Origin: Liopterus haemorrhoidalis
Taxonomy: Eukaryota; Arthropoda; Insecta; Coleoptera; Dytiscidae
Length of the DNA stretch: 64,000 nt
NCBI GenBank assembly: GCA_963971575.1
Contig: OZ020624.1
Coordinates: forward strand, 9,138,625 to 9,202,624
Direction: 5' to 3'
Shown: one piece after another, positions 22,931 through 35,082 of the stretch
Layout of the letters: every line of letters starts with the position of its first letter
How positions within the stretch are numbered: position 1 is the stretch's first letter
Made by a program: the position numbers and the translations under genes
Notes under the pieces: model-generated
What the model was told of the DNA's origin: nothing
Databases searched by the model: none
What the model saw: the letters and a program-made list of their open reading frames with translations, nothing else

Positions 22931-23453
22931 ACTTGCCCGACCTTAATATATAAGGGGCAAGTATTGTAATCGCGAAAATTTTCGATGTCGAGATTTTGAC
23001 TGATGACCACGTTTCATGGTCCAGGGAATCCAAAAAAACCTATTTTTGAAGTGCCGTCCGTATGTGTGTGTGTCTGTGTGTGTGTGTGTCTGTGTGTCTG
23101 TGTGTCTGTGTGTCTGTGTGTCTGTGTGTATACACGATAACTCAAAATCGGTTTAACTTAAAGAGTTCGTTCTGGTACTGAAAAATTCTTCTAATAATTG
23201 GGAAGAACCCTATTGTTTTTTATTAAAATCCGAAACCGGAAACGGAAGTTATTAAACTTAAAAATTTAAAAAAATTCATAACTAGTAAACCAAGCCTTGG
23301 ACAAAAATTTGTATAGGACATAATTTGATGTATTTTTGAAGATTTACCTAAATCTTCTTTAATTTAAAAAAAAAAGAATTATGTATTTTTTTTTATTATT
23401 ATTTTTTTGTGGGAGGGCAAGTCTAGCGGAGGTCTCCCTTCGCCACTGGTTTT
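22931..23453. repeat. family G repeat, copy 1
   Basis: Begins with a hairpin ACTTGCCC...GGGGCAAGT (22931-22963). It contains (GTGTCT)n at 23062-23128 and ends with GGGCAAGTCTAGCGGAGG, then CTTCGCCACTGGTTTT. It matches 52519-53213, which carries an extra block. Superfamily unknown. Confidence 0.75.
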
Positions 23454-24729
23454 GATATGTTAATGTTAGTTATGTCACCTAACAAAACAAAAATCACATT
23501 TTAATTAATATTATAGCCAAAATTTTTAATTAAAATATTGTAAATTTGAAATAACCCGACCACGGCGCGAAGATTGTCGAGTAAATACGACTGAGTATGA
23601 CATCAAACGACTGGGGTTTGACGTCACAGATACAGCTACAACATAATCTTTACGTGTGTATATTGTATTGTTCGAGAGTTTTGTATTTGTTTTTAAACAA
23701 TTTTTCACGCATTTATTATTAAAATAATTTATAAAATATATGTACTCACATTAAAATGGTCTTTACAAACATAAAGTTTACTTTTTTCTGAAATATCGGT
23801 TTTATTTCGCCTCATAGCTTTCAGCCACAAATTTCGCCTTTTCTGTTGTTTTTCGCCATCAGATAATGATATAAATTGTTTTTTTGGATTTCTAATTGAA
23901 CTATTTGTGCACATCGGTAGTAAACAATATTTTCGACTATGTTTCAAAGTACTGGGGCCTGGATCGTCTATATTTTATATATTTTAATATAAAATTTAAT
24001 TCGGTAAACATGTATAAATTGTTTTTATAGAATTAAACTTTATTTTAATTAAAATCAATCTAACTAATAAAATCAATATTTAATTCAATGGAAATCCAAA
24101 AATCATAAAACTCCTATTATACACACTACCAATAATCTTATACATTCTACAAAAGTTATAAATTTGAACAAAAATTTTAAACCTTTTTAAGGCTGCATAA
24201 AATTTGTTCTTGATAAGATCTGACTAATTAAATAATATTCGTTATATTTTACAGTTAAACCCATATAAACAAATATAAAATCACATTTTCAAATTTAAAC
24301 ATTTTTTTTGAAAACTATAAAAACAAGAATACCAAATGCCTTATTACCTTTTTTATAAAATCCAAATGTAATTTAAATTTAAATTTGCCTACTCTTCGGT
24401 ACGATTTCTTAATAATCAGACATATTTTGTTCCATCTGAATTTTTATCGTCTCAAACAGTTAGGTATTTGGAGGCAAAGAATTCTGTTACAACGATTTTA
24501 AGACGGAGTCTCAGCGAGTGACAATATCTAAAAGTCAACTATATTTTTTATTATCTTATTTTAATTGGGTATATCTATCTTAGGTTTGTTTTACGATGTG
24601 TCTCATTTCGGAAAAATAATAGAAAGTTTTGACCAAAAGGATGTGTTCGAGATGAATTATAGATAAGTTATGATGCAATAATTACTACAAATTAGATTCC
24701 CTTTTGTCAAAAACATTTTTTAAAAAATT
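23454..24729. other. AT-rich intron containing a THAP exon
   Basis: Apart from the THAP exon (23750-23947, minus), nothing was recognised. Confidence 0.35.
23750..23947 (-). CDS. THAP zinc-finger domain exon, antisense to dachsous, possibly a relic
   Basis: The minus-strand frame reads KYCLLPMCTNSS, then WLKAMRR, then VCKDHFN, the THAP pattern C-x4-C ... W ... C-x2-H. THAP domains bind DNA in host factors, P-element transposases and related proteins. The frame ends exactly at AAT/GTGAGT, a strong splice donor at 23749-23744, leaving 66 intact codons in phase 0. No ATG starts the frame (the first codon counted here is TTG; the frame is open to about 23990), so it may be an internal exon. No next exon with the THAP C-terminal motif was found. 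It could be a nested gene, a transposon-derived gene or a fragment. Confidence 0.55.
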
Positions 24730-25782
24730 GATGTAAAGTGTGAATTTTCACACATTTCAGGGTTTCGCAGGTATTTATTAACTATGTGATGATTATTTGG
24801 GATGCCAAAACAAATTTTATGTCAAAATATTTTTTTATGAATTTTAATTCGAATGCATAATACCATTATTTAAGTTTCTAAATATGTGCAGTATTTTTTT
24901 TATATATCAAGGTTCATTAAGATTTTGAAAATTGCGCCTATGGCTTCCATTGGTTGCTTAAATCATAAGCCTCGTTCTCTGATACCTTCAAATATAGAAT
25001 TAAATTATAATTTCAAAACTTCCCACTGGTTATTAAACTACGCTTTTAAAAATTAAATGCAACATTTACCAAAATATAACTAGAATTTTGAAAAAATAAT
25101 TTAAACAAAATAAATATGCAAAAAAAAAAACTGAAAAAATAAAAATTGACGGGATTCGAACACAGTTTCTTACAGTAGTTTCAACTCACTAAGCGACAAT
25201 ACTACCACTGTGCTATACAGGATCAATCGTTTAGTATGTTAAATAGCGGATTAAATATATTACATATTTTACTTAAAAACACAAAAAATGCGTTATTATC
25301 CGAAAACCTAATCTGATCAAAAATTCCTGTTGTACTATTCCGGTTCACACCAATGTACATTACTGAGAATTTTTTCAGTTTTTTAGTTTAAACCATCTGG
25401 GCTACAGGGTGTGGGACAAAATTTTTTTTGCACAATTTTGGCAAAAATCGCCTCAAAATAATTTATTTTGCAAAAATAAAATTTTGATCGTTAATCCACG
25501 TACTAAGGGCTTTCATTTGATACCCTACACAGAATTGTAAAAAAATATATATTTTTTTCGATGAGCATATATTTGTTTATATTTTTAGGGGGATATGTTT
25601 TTTAGATGTTTTAGTATTTTTCCTATGTGCGGGTCAAAGAGTTGTATAAGCATGCCAAATTTCAACTCTCTAGGTTTAGCCGTTTGGCTACAATTTTTAC
25701 CGAACAGACAGACAGACAGACAGACAGACGACAAAATGATGGTATAAGGGTTTTTTGGTCATACCTACAAAACCCTAAAAAA
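24730..25782 (-). mobile_element. family A repeat, copy A3, near full length
   Basis: Palindrome GTGTGAATTTTCACAC (24738-24753), AGGGTTTCGCAGGTAT (24759-24774), other end ATACCTACAAAACCCT (25761-25776). Contains (CAGA)n near 25706-25728. It lies against repeat K on its right. Confidence 0.85.
25148..25224 (-). ncRNA. tRNA-like Pol III module in copy A3
   Basis: Minus strand: A box TAGCACAGTGG (25215-25205), which fits the consensus fully, and B box GTTCGAATCCC (25161-25151). A T-run terminator follows (plus-strand A-run at 25120-25130). Best box matches of the five copies, but no paired acceptor stem was seen. Confidence 0.6.
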
Positions 25783-25794
25783 GGAGAATAAAGC

Positions 25795-25985
25795 CGCATT
25801 CAGAGCTCTTTAAATTAAGAGGTTGTAGACTGTGCTTTGTTAGCTGTAACTTATGTTTCTATGCATTATTTTTAACGTTGCAAGAACCGTTCACATCTGT
25901 TATAAATTAGTACGTTACGAAAAGCCCTCCATCTGTGAATTTTGAAACCAACTATTTAGCTTCATAAAATATTTTATATGTATTA
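25795..25985 (-). repeat. dispersed repeat K, copy 2
   Basis: Inverted relative to 19960-20123; lacks the hAT-like insertion. It extends into the segment matching 21171-21190. Confidence 0.6.
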
Positions 25986-27040
25986 TCGTTGTTATAATTC
26001 TGTTGTCTTAGATTTTAACTACCTAATTACTTAAATTGATCATATTTACTGTCCGTCTTTGTAATTTTGAGCAAGATTTGTTAATGATGACATTATGTTA
26101 GGTTATGTAAAGGCATTCGATAACTACGGTGTCACTGATAGAATGCGATAGCCGATGTGTTTATATGTCTGTCTCATTAAAACATCTCACTAGCTATAAG
26201 TTTAGAAAAGTTAAAACTTAAAATGTTACATTTACCATCCAATGGTTGTTTTTAAATTTTAGTTATAGGGAAAAAATTGCTAAGCGATATGACATCTGGT
26301 GGGATTGAAGGAACTACAGAAATAGACATTGTGTCGCGCTTTTTTTTATAAAAAATGTTTGCATAAAAATATAATTGCATAAAAACAAGTATTAATATTG
26401 TAGCAAAATTACAAAAACCACGAGTAAACATTTTCCATACGTAAAATTCACGTTGTTTATATGTAACGAATGTCTATTTTGAAGGTTCCAAGTTTGCCGA
26501 AATAGCGCTGCGATCTTAAAATACTTCCCCTATATATAAATTTGTTATATACATCTGTTTTATTTTTTTAAATTAATATCTGCAGGCCGTTGATAATTTC
26601 TTTTATACGCCACTGTCTGTTTTATTGAATTAAATTTTAGTTGACATTTTAAAAATGAAAAATGATCTTTAAGAGTAAATAAAAAATATATTTTTACGAG
26701 TGTGACCTTAGTTTTTATGGGCCATATTTGGACAGTTAAAGAGCAAATCTTTATTCAGTTAACAGGTTGCTTTTGTTATTTTAATTTTATATTATTGTCA
26801 GGTAGTCTATTAAAATACTACAATGTTAGAATGTACAAATAAAGGTAATTATAATTGCAAAATTACAATGTTTTTTATGTTGAGTACTACAGTAAATACT
26901 TGAATTGAAAACAGTACACAGATGAGGAACAGACGATACAGCGTCGTTTATACTAAATACATAGCAAAAGCATCGTATTCACTTATATATATATATAAAC
27001 AAATATGTATATATTTTTAGGAATAAACAATGTTGTTTTT
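25986..27040. other. AT-rich intron
   Basis: Nothing recognised; a short (TA)n lies at 26983-26996. Confidence 0.4.
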
Positions 27041-27041
27041 T

Positions 27042-27978
27042 AGTGTTTTGTAGGTATGACCAAAAAACCCTTATATCGTCATTTTGTCGTCTGTCTGTCT
27101 GTCTGTCTGTATATCTATTCGGTAAAAATTGTAGCCAAACGGCTAAACCCAGATACAACTCTTTGACCCGCCCATAGGAAAAATACTAAAACATCTAAAA
27201 ACATATCCCCCTAAAAATATATAAAATTCTGAGTAGGGTATCAAATGAAAGCCCTTAATACGTGGATTAACAATCAAAATTTAATTTTTTCAAAATACAT
27301 TATTTTGACGCGATTTTTGCCAAAATTGTGCAGTAAAAATTTTGTCCGACATCCTGTAGCCCAGATGGTTTAAACTTAAAATCTGAAAAAAAATCTAAGT
27401 AATGTAGATTTGTGTGAACCGGAATAGTACAACAGGAATTTTTTATCAGATTATATTTTCGGAAAATAACGTATTTTTTGTATTTTTTGCTTGACCATGT
27501 AAAATATTTAATAACTTATGTAACATAGTAAACCTTTCATGGTGTAATGGTTAGCACTCTCGCGTTCTTATTTGCAAACTAGGGTTCGTACCAATCTCGA
27601 GGCAATTATATTCTTTCTGTTTTTTTTTTGCATTTTATTTTGTTTAAATTATTTTTTCAAAATTCTAGTTATATTTGGGCAAATGTTGCATTTCATTTTT
27701 CAAATCGTAAATTTAATAACCAGTGTTAATTGTAGAAATTGAATACACGAAATCAGAGGGGCGGAGTTATGACTTAAAACAACCAATGAAAGCCATAAGC
27801 GCAATTTTCCAAATCTTAATGAATCTTGCTATATAAAAAAAAAAAATACTGCACATATTTAGAAACCTCAATAATAGTATTAGGCATTCGAATTAAAATT
27901 AACAAAAAAAAATAATATTAAATTGGTTTTGGCATCCCAAATAATCATTCACTTACTAAATAACTGCGAAAACTGCGA
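27042..27978 (+). mobile_element. family A repeat, copy A4, decayed right end
   Basis: Left end AGTGTTTTGTAGGTAT (27042-27057), (GTCT)n at 27091-27109, right end around AACTGCGAAAACTGCG (27961-27976). The terminal palindrome is not preserved. Confidence 0.8.
27535..27602 (+). ncRNA. tRNA-like Pol III module in copy A4
   Basis: CATGGTGTAATGGTTAGCAC resembles the 5' half of tRNA-Gln as I know it. A box TGGTGTAATGG (27540-27550), B-box-like GGTTCGTACC (27583-27592), T-run at 27620-27629. The anticodon arm does not fold convincingly. Confidence 0.55.
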
Positions 27979-28136
27979 TTTTTTTTTAAATCTAAGGTAT
28001 ACATAGTTAGAGTACCGGCGTAACACAGGGGCAACCGGGGCAATTTCCCTGGGAGCCGCACTTTTTGGGGCCCCGCACTCGACAATACAACGTATAGTCA
28101 GAGACCACGTGCACAAGGCTTCGCAAAAATAAAGTA
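27979..28136. other. GC-rich TE fragment
   Basis: CAGGGGCAACCGGGGCAATT and GGGGCCCCGCACTCG at 28036-28083 look like the end of a GC-rich hAT-type element; the partner end was not found. Confidence 0.35.
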
Positions 28137-28712
28137 CAGTCGATTCCGCTTAATTGGGACACATCGGGACTTAGGCATTTTGGCCCAATTAAGCGGCTGC
28201 CCCAATTAAGCGAATTTCACATAAAATTAAACTATGCATATTTTTCTTTCAATAATTTTATTTTATAAACTCTTGGACAAAACTATAAATTACATATAAC
28301 CAAAAAATATAAACTTTTAAGAAAAAATAATAATAAATTCCAAAATAAAATAATAAATAGGTACATACAATTTAATTCAATGCAAAATGCGTCAAGTGTA
28401 GTCTGTCTTTTGTTTTTGTAACATTTCACTTCTACAAAATCAGCACAGGTATTCAGTGCGGATGTAGGGCTCCCTTCATTTCCTTCCTGCATAAAATAAC
28501 GCTGTAATATTAAATTCTTTGTACATTTTCTTGAGAATATGTGTAACATAATATGTACTGTGATCTTAATTGTCCCAATTAAGCGGAATGTTGTCCCAAT
28601 TAAACATGTAAATTTACTGTTGGTTCCTTGGTTTGGTTTCTGTTCTTTGAGATTTGTCCCAAATAAGCGGATGCCCCAATTAAGCGGTGGCCCAATTAAG
28701 CGGAATCGTCTG
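28137..28712 (-). mobile_element. pogo/Tigger-like element, internally deleted, 576 bp
   Basis: TA on both sides (28135-28136, 28713-28714). Ends CAGTCGATTCCGCTTAATTG and inverted CAGACGATTCCGCTTAATTG. About seven CCCAATTAAGCGG-type motifs lie near both ends. The minus-strand frame ends in KRQTTLDAF, like the C-terminus of Tigger transposases. Confidence 0.8.
28350..28549 (-). pseudogene. Tigger-like transposase C-terminal remnant
   Basis: LQRYFMQEGNEGS and KRQTTLDAF (minus strand) match the tail of pogo-family Tigger transposases. The catalytic part is deleted. Confidence 0.55.
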
Positions 28713-29825
28713 TATAATCAGCGTTTACTTCTATGGGGCTCAGAAATGTTTGAAGCCAGCTCTGAGTAACTATGATGCGTACTGTAGTTTCGTATATCTT
28801 GGTGTTTATAGAATGGGGTCTTGTTTTAGAGCCTTGGTGAGTAGCTGGATTATATTTAAAGGTACAAACTTTCAACGGTTTATCTATTTCACCTACAGAC
28901 GTCTTCATTTCGTGAAAATTTTGGAAGTAATATGATTAATAATTTTGTGTTGTAATTTTTTTACTAACGCCAAAGAACAAAATGCGTGGAAAGTAAAAGG
29001 CTTGTACACGTATTTTTATTAACACAAGTTTTTGTAAGATGATGCGGTGAAAGTTCCACACTATCTCTCTCATCGTACCTCAAAGCATATACAGCCATCT
29101 TTCTTCAACTCAGGTATCAGTTTTACTCTCTGGAATCACTATTTCATCTCTCTCTTTCCCAATCCGACATAAGATACAGTCATCTATCCATCCTTGTCTG
29201 ATATGCACGATTGTATGACACCTTATAGTTGACTTTCTATGTTTGTAACAAGTGTTTGCTAGGGTGGGTGTAATTGTCCCTAGGGTGTTGATAAGCCTGA
29301 ATGAGTATTTAGACAGTGATATTTGGTTTCATGTTTTTTGTGACACATAAACTTGTATAAGCATGTCCATACATAAGTTATTTTATGTATTGTTTAATAA
29401 GCTTTCGAAGTTAAAGTGTAAAATGTCAGTGGTAATAAATATGTTAATTTAGTTTGGAAAGTCTTCTCATGCATTCACTGATTTTCTTGTCATATTTATG
29501 TAATATTGCGTTACTTTTTTTAGCAAAAAGGGTTTTGTGAAAGACAGTTTTTTAAATTTGTGTTTTTGGTTAAATAAATTATGGGTTGTTTATTCGCAAA
29601 AAGATCATATTAATTTTAATGCCAGTACATGACACAAATTCAAATAATAATAACTCCATCAATTTGATGTGGGATTAAAAATATGTCTCCGTATAACTGA
29701 TTTTTTACTGTTCATGTGAATATTTGCCAAGCTATTTTAATGAATTCAGATCTTTCTATTATTGATCCAGGCAACTTCCTAGACCGTGAATCTTGTATAT
29801 TACAATTTTGGCAATTGATATAACA
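28713..29825. other. AT-rich intron
   Basis: Nothing recognised. Confidence 0.4.
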
Positions 29826-29952
29826 TTTTTAGGATTTTGTAGATATAACCAAGAAACCATTATCCCCCCGTCACTCATGTGTTTTGTTTGTCTGTCTGTA
29901 CGGTACAAATTGTGGCGAAACGGCTAGGCTTAGAGAGTTGATATTTGGCATA
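29826..29952 (+). repeat. family A fragment, left end only
   Basis: AGGATTTTGTAGATATAACC, then a short (GTCT)n and AAACGGCTAGGCTTAGAGAG. The copy stops where a mariner inserted at 29953. Confidence 0.75.
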
Positions 29953-29954
29953 TA

Positions 29955-30442
29955 CGAGGTCTGTTCAAAAAGTATCGCGAATTTCGTGTTTTTTCAAAAA
30001 TTATTTATTTATTCATGAATATCTATTTTGTTCCCTTCAAAGTAATCCCCACCAGATATTATACACTTGTGCCAACGTTTCCAATCCTCGAAGCACTTGA
30101 AAAAATCATTTTTTGTGATCAATTTTCAGCTCCTCCTTCGATGCCGTCTTTATCTCCTCAGTCGTAGCGTAGCGTTGTCCTTTCATGGGCCTCTACAGTT
30201 TCGGGAACAAGAAAAAGTCACAGGGGGCCAGATCTGGGGAATACGGTGGCTGCGGCATTATTAGTGTGTTGTTTTTGTCCAAAAATTCGCGCACAAGCAA
30301 CGATGTTTCACAACGATGTTTCGCGGCGACCCGTCTCATGCCCAAATCATTGGTAAAAATCGAATGGTACGAGTCAGTCGATATGTTTAGGTCCTTAGCA
30401 ACTTCTCTAATGATGATTTGACGATTGAAAATGCATTTCTTG
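29955..30442 (-). mobile_element. mariner fragment, same family as 45638-46539
   Basis: End CGAGGTCTGTTCAAAAAGTA preceded by TA (29953-29954). The minus strand reads the transposase C-terminus (CGGCATTATTAG region), then jumps to the N-terminal MRRVA region. The catalytic core is deleted and the 5' end of the element is missing beyond about 30442. Confidence 0.8.
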
Positions 30443-31072
30443 TATATGTTTGTTTAGAATCGATATTTCTACTTAGTTTCGACCTGCTCGTTGCGGTTAT
30501 ATTCACAGAAGCCTAATCTCATTATTTAATAGTCACATAACTTCGCCATACAATAGAACACAACTTATTTAATATAGGCATAATATTAAACAATAATACG
30601 ACATTGTTCCATAAAAATTAAATAATTCGGTAAAATATATACGTGTAATTTTATAATATATGAATCAACCATATTAAAAATGATAAAAGAATACTTTCTA
30701 AATAATGAGTGCAGTTTCTTTCCAAATATGGTCCTACTTATTAATAAGTCAACTAATCAACCTTCGATAATAATTAAAAATAATGACAGCTGGACAGGCG
30801 CTTTATACATTAACAATGTAGTTTCAATAAGAGTATTTAAAATGGTACGAATATCTGCGTTTCTCAGCCAACTGAAAAGTAGCACGCACTAAAGCTTCGC
30901 TAAGACTCAATACGGAAGTACAAAACAAATTATTACCATGATGTAATTCATAATAGTATTATTAATGTTTATTTTATTGTTATAACTTCTAGCCTATTTT
31001 TTTACGTAATATACTAATAAAGTATCAGAATTGCAAACGTACCTCATCTAAATTAATTATTAAAAATATATA
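30443..31072. other. AT-rich intron
   Basis: Nothing recognised. Confidence 0.4.
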
Positions 31073-32121
31073 CAGGGTGTTTGTTTGAAACGGGGCACCC
31101 CGAAAATCTACTTTATTTGTAAAGATACAAAAATCTTCAGAACAAAAGTTAAACTAGACAAAAAGGCCCATGTAAAGGTTACTATAAGAATTCTGTGGCA
31201 CTTCCGGTTTCACCAGAAATGATGTCAACTTTTGATCTAGCATAGGGAATCGATAATTTTATGTTTTTTTCCTAAAAGTACATTAAATTAGCTTTATAAT
31301 GACACCAAAAAGTCATATTTTTATGTTAACCATTTCAAAATGGCGACCATTTATTTACAAAATAATAATCAACATAAGTTTTACAAAGTTGAACGTAGCA
31401 AGCTTTGAAAACAATAAAAAAAGAAACAAAATATCTCTAAAATAAACTGTTATAACTAGTTATTATATGAAATATCATGAAATAACTTAAATTTTAATTT
31501 TTCAATTAAATGTTTTATAAATAACAAGAGTTTAATAGTTTATTTTGATTATTTTTGTTTGAAAAAAAAATAATTGTATTAATTGTTAGTAAGTCGTTAT
31601 TTGTACCTAATTATGGTTTATGTACGATATACCAACGAAGAGATGACAGATATGGTTCTGATATACGGAAAGTGCCAAAGAAATGCGGTTAGGGCCCAGC
31701 AACTCTATCAGGAAAGGTATCCAGATAGAGCTCAACCGAGAAGGCAGTATTTTGCCAAATTAGTGAACAAATTAAATTAATTTTTTTTTTTTGTAAAATA
31801 ATTGTAAAAAGTACCTAATAGTTTTTTTTTTTTTAATAGTCAAATAGTTTATTTTAGAGATATTTTGTTTCTTTTTTTATTGTTTTCAAAGCTTGCTACG
31901 TTCAACTTTGTAAAACTTATGTTGATTATTATTTTGTAAATAAATGGTCGCCATTTTGAAATGGTTAACATAAATATATGATTTTATGGTGTCATTGTAA
32001 AGCTAATTTAATGTACTTTTAGGAAAAAAATATAAAATTATCGATTCCCTATGCTAAATCAAAAGTTGACATCATTTCCGGTGAAACCGGAAGTGCTTCA
32101 GAATTCTTATAGTAACCTTTA
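31073..32121. mobile_element. fold-back element with long inverted arms
   Basis: The left arm (31160-31448) and right arm (31846-32121) are inverted copies of about 280 bases, highly similar by eye; they share for example TTCAAAATGGCGACCATTTA. The left end is CAGGGTGTTTGTTTGAAACG after TA. The right arm lacks the corresponding outer 90 bases and is abutted by another TE end at 32121. The central loop of about 400 bp holds a short transposase-like frame. Confidence 0.8.
31613..31780 (+). pseudogene. DUF4817-like N-terminal transposase domain remnant
   Basis: Frame reads MVYVRYTNEEMTDMVLIYGK, then RAQQLYQERYPDR. This is the pattern of the DUF4817 helix-turn-helix domain found at the start of insect IS630-type transposases. 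The frame ends after about 55 codons; no catalytic domain remains in the fold-back element. Confidence 0.65.
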
Positions 32122-32360
32122 GGGTAAAGGTGGGATAGATGCCCCAGTTATAGAAAAACAATCGTGTTGCATTAATCTTAATTATTAAACTTTATCTGTT
32201 ACTTTGCTATAATTCTTAGATAATCTTACTACACAATAATATAGGATTAAAACACTTATAATTATTCTAAATATATAAAATTAATGATTTAAAATAGTAC
32301 TGTAATTGGCCATACATCCCATATCGATGGGATTTTTGCCCCATATGGTGGTATTTATGC
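32121..32360. mobile_element. truncated TIR element end
   Basis: TAGGGTAAAGGTGGGATAGA, then GATGCCCCAG and GGGATTTTTGCCCCATATGG, resembling subterminal repeats of a pogo-type element. The other end was not found. Confidence 0.35.
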
Positions 32361-33279
32361 CTCACTAAAATATTGCATTTGATTTTGACCAACAATTTTA
32401 ATATTTTTTTAAAATAACAATTAAAAATTACGTGTTTTACAGTTGGTAATGTAAAAATTTTCAAAAAAATTGATAAATAAATTGATGTGTGTAAAGTGAT
32501 GTTTTTGTTCTCAAGGTTACCAATAATTTTTTCAATTAATTGACAAAAAAATTGATCAATTTGTTGATCAATTAATTGAACTGTGTAAAACTAACTTTAC
32601 TTTATAAGTAACTAAATTCTAACTTAGGGTAGAATTGGCTTTTTCATGTTACAGAGGTCCTGACTTCGAATTCCGGTTTCGGTCAATTTTTGCGATGCAA
32701 TTTTTAATAAGTAACAGGCTAACAAGGTGATTTAATTTAAAATAAAATCGTTTACAAACAAAACTTATTCAACAAATTCAGTATGATTTTTTGTTGACAT
32801 CCAAACTAACACAGCAGGCAAGCAAAAATGTTCTAAATGCAACTTTAGGCTTTTGTATAATAACTGTAATAATTATTATTTTTACAAGAGTTTTGTTATT
32901 TAACATTATCATTTTGTTCGTCTATGATCTGCTTTATACTGTCACGCCTAGTATTTATTCATATAAATTATTTTTTATATCATTGACAAGCTAACAAAGT
33001 AGCTTAATTAGTGAGTCAATGTTCGTTAGTGACAAGCTTTAGATTGGTGAAAGGGCAGCCATCAGAGCTTTTAACTTTTCGTAATAGTTTTATAACAGTG
33101 TGCATGACATTTGTAAAAAGATAGTCTTTCACTACCTCATTCCGCAGATATTAGTGTCAAAATATTTTTAAATTATAAAATTAAACGATATTAATATTAT
33201 AGTTGTAGTTAATATTGTAATATGTAGTATTGTAGGATTAAGACAATAGATCATATGAGATATGACTAAAAATAGTTTT
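32361..33279. other. AT-rich intron
   Basis: Nothing firm; short palindromes of ATTGATCAAT type lie at 32520-32580. Confidence 0.35.
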
Positions 33280-33280
33280 T

Positions 33281-33410
33281 TACCGACCGCCAACATATAT
33301 AAGGGAGGTATTGTGATCATACCAATTTTGACGTTTCGAGATTTCGATGGATCTCCACGAATTGAGGTCCCTACATAACGTTTTGACTATTTTTAGCATG
33401 AAGTCTGTCG

Positions 33411-33468
<58 letters not shown>

Positions 33469-33870
33469 CCGTCTGTCCGTCTGTCCGTCTGTCCGTCTGT
33501 CCGTCTGTCCGTCTGTCCGACTGTCCGTCTGTCCGTCTGTCTGTGTACACGTGCAGAGCAAATTCGGCTGAAAGGATTTTTATGAAACTTCATATTTAAG
33601 CTTCTGCCATCAATATGCCATCAATGTGCCATTGAGACTCGTGCCGAGTTGATCAACTTTTGGTAAAAATCGATTGACTAAAAATGGGAGTTTACTCGTG
33701 TCAATTTTAAGATTTTTGCGAATATTTCACAACAGAAAAATATCTCGAAAAAATTTATTAAACAAAAGTTGCTATAAAAGTAATAACTAACAACTTTTAT
33801 TTGAGACGTTTTTGTGATAAAACGAAAAATTTCTGTAAAATTTTTCGAAATTTTTTCCAAGTCTCCACCG
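33281..33870. repeat. family H repeat, copy 1
   Basis: Starts TTACCGACCGCCAACATATA, then a long (TCTG)n/(TCCG)n tract, then CGTGCAGAGCAAATTCGGCT. Positions 33665-33865 match an internal block of family G copy 2 (52776-52982). The first 80 bases recur at 63913-64000. Confidence 0.75.
33403..33543. repeat. (TCTG)n then (TCTGTCCG)n microsatellite
   Basis: About 140 bases. The first half is pure TCTG; the second alternates TCTG and TCCG. The long Cys/Ser/Val frames across it are artefacts. Confidence 0.95.
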
Positions 33871-35082
33871 CTGTAATATTAAAAAAATGCTTATTAAAAA
33901 CGCAAATAGCCTTCGTTGCTGTGCGCCAAAAAACTTGCTTATTAAAGTTATAAGTCACGGCAAAAAGCAATTATACCGCTGGGAAAGTTAACATATTTTG
34001 TTTAGAATAGCCCTACAAGATAACAGACTGTTCTAATTTATCATACAAGAGAACATGAAGAAGATTTCGAAGAAGATAAACATCTTGGTTAAAAATCTTA
34101 TTATGGAGTAAACACCATTTCCTTGTTTCGTGAGCCTTTCTCCAAATTCTTTATAGCTCTAAATATAGCAACATAAAAAGTAAAAGAAGACGCAAAGCTT
34201 CAAGAACAGTTTTGCCTGTTTTCATACTTTATTTTCGGGTCAAAAATTTGATGCCGAAATCAAAATTTTCACAGACTGAGAGATGTTGTTGATCTTGCTT
34301 TAGTTTTCGTCTAGTTTTCTTTTAACGTAAGACGGAACTACAGTTTGGTAGAGATCTTAATGTATCTCAAGAGTCTTGTTTCCAAAGTTGTATCGAAGAC
34401 GACGTAAGATGAACTACTGCTTAGCATTTTATTTTTGCTTGCACATAGATAAAATAAAATAAGAAATCCTTTTATACTTGGCTAGACCTATTTAAAATTT
34501 GTCTTTGTTCATTATAACTAGCAAAATTATAAACGGATAACAAAGGTGTAAGCAAAATGCTTCTCAGGTGTAATAATTCAATCATCCAACTTAAAATAGT
34601 TCAATAAAAACAAGTTACTTCATAAACAGATTCCTTTATTTAGCTGAGATTGATCAATGATTAATTTTCCAGTGATTTACTTTAACTTGGTTCAGGTATT
34701 CGTGTAGTAATTCGTAATCAATACTCGTAACAAATGATTAAAAAACAAGTAACTTTTTATTAAATCATGTACCATTTTAAAGTTAAAACGAAATAAATGT
34801 ACAATAAGATTCAGATCACCTTGAGTTGACAACAAATAAGAACAACAAGTGAAGAACTAAAGTTACAAAAACCAATAAGAAATGCAATGAATCAGGTTCA
34901 GAATTAACTATCCAAGACTTCAAACACAGAACAACCGATAACTTAAATACACGAGCGCAGACATAGGGGCAGGTTAACTATTGTGTCACTGAATGTAATA
35001 AACAATTGGGGTTGACGTTAATGACAACTTAAAAATATAAACTTACACCACAGAGCTACAAAGACTTTAAGGTATAACTACA
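33871..35082. other. AT-rich intron
   Basis: Nothing recognised. Confidence 0.4.

Noticed and set aside
33347..33593. Cys/Ser/Val-rich and Thr/Asp/Gln-rich open frames on both strands
   Set aside because: They are translations of the (TCTG)n/(TCCG)n microsatellite, open in several frames because the repeat contains no stop.
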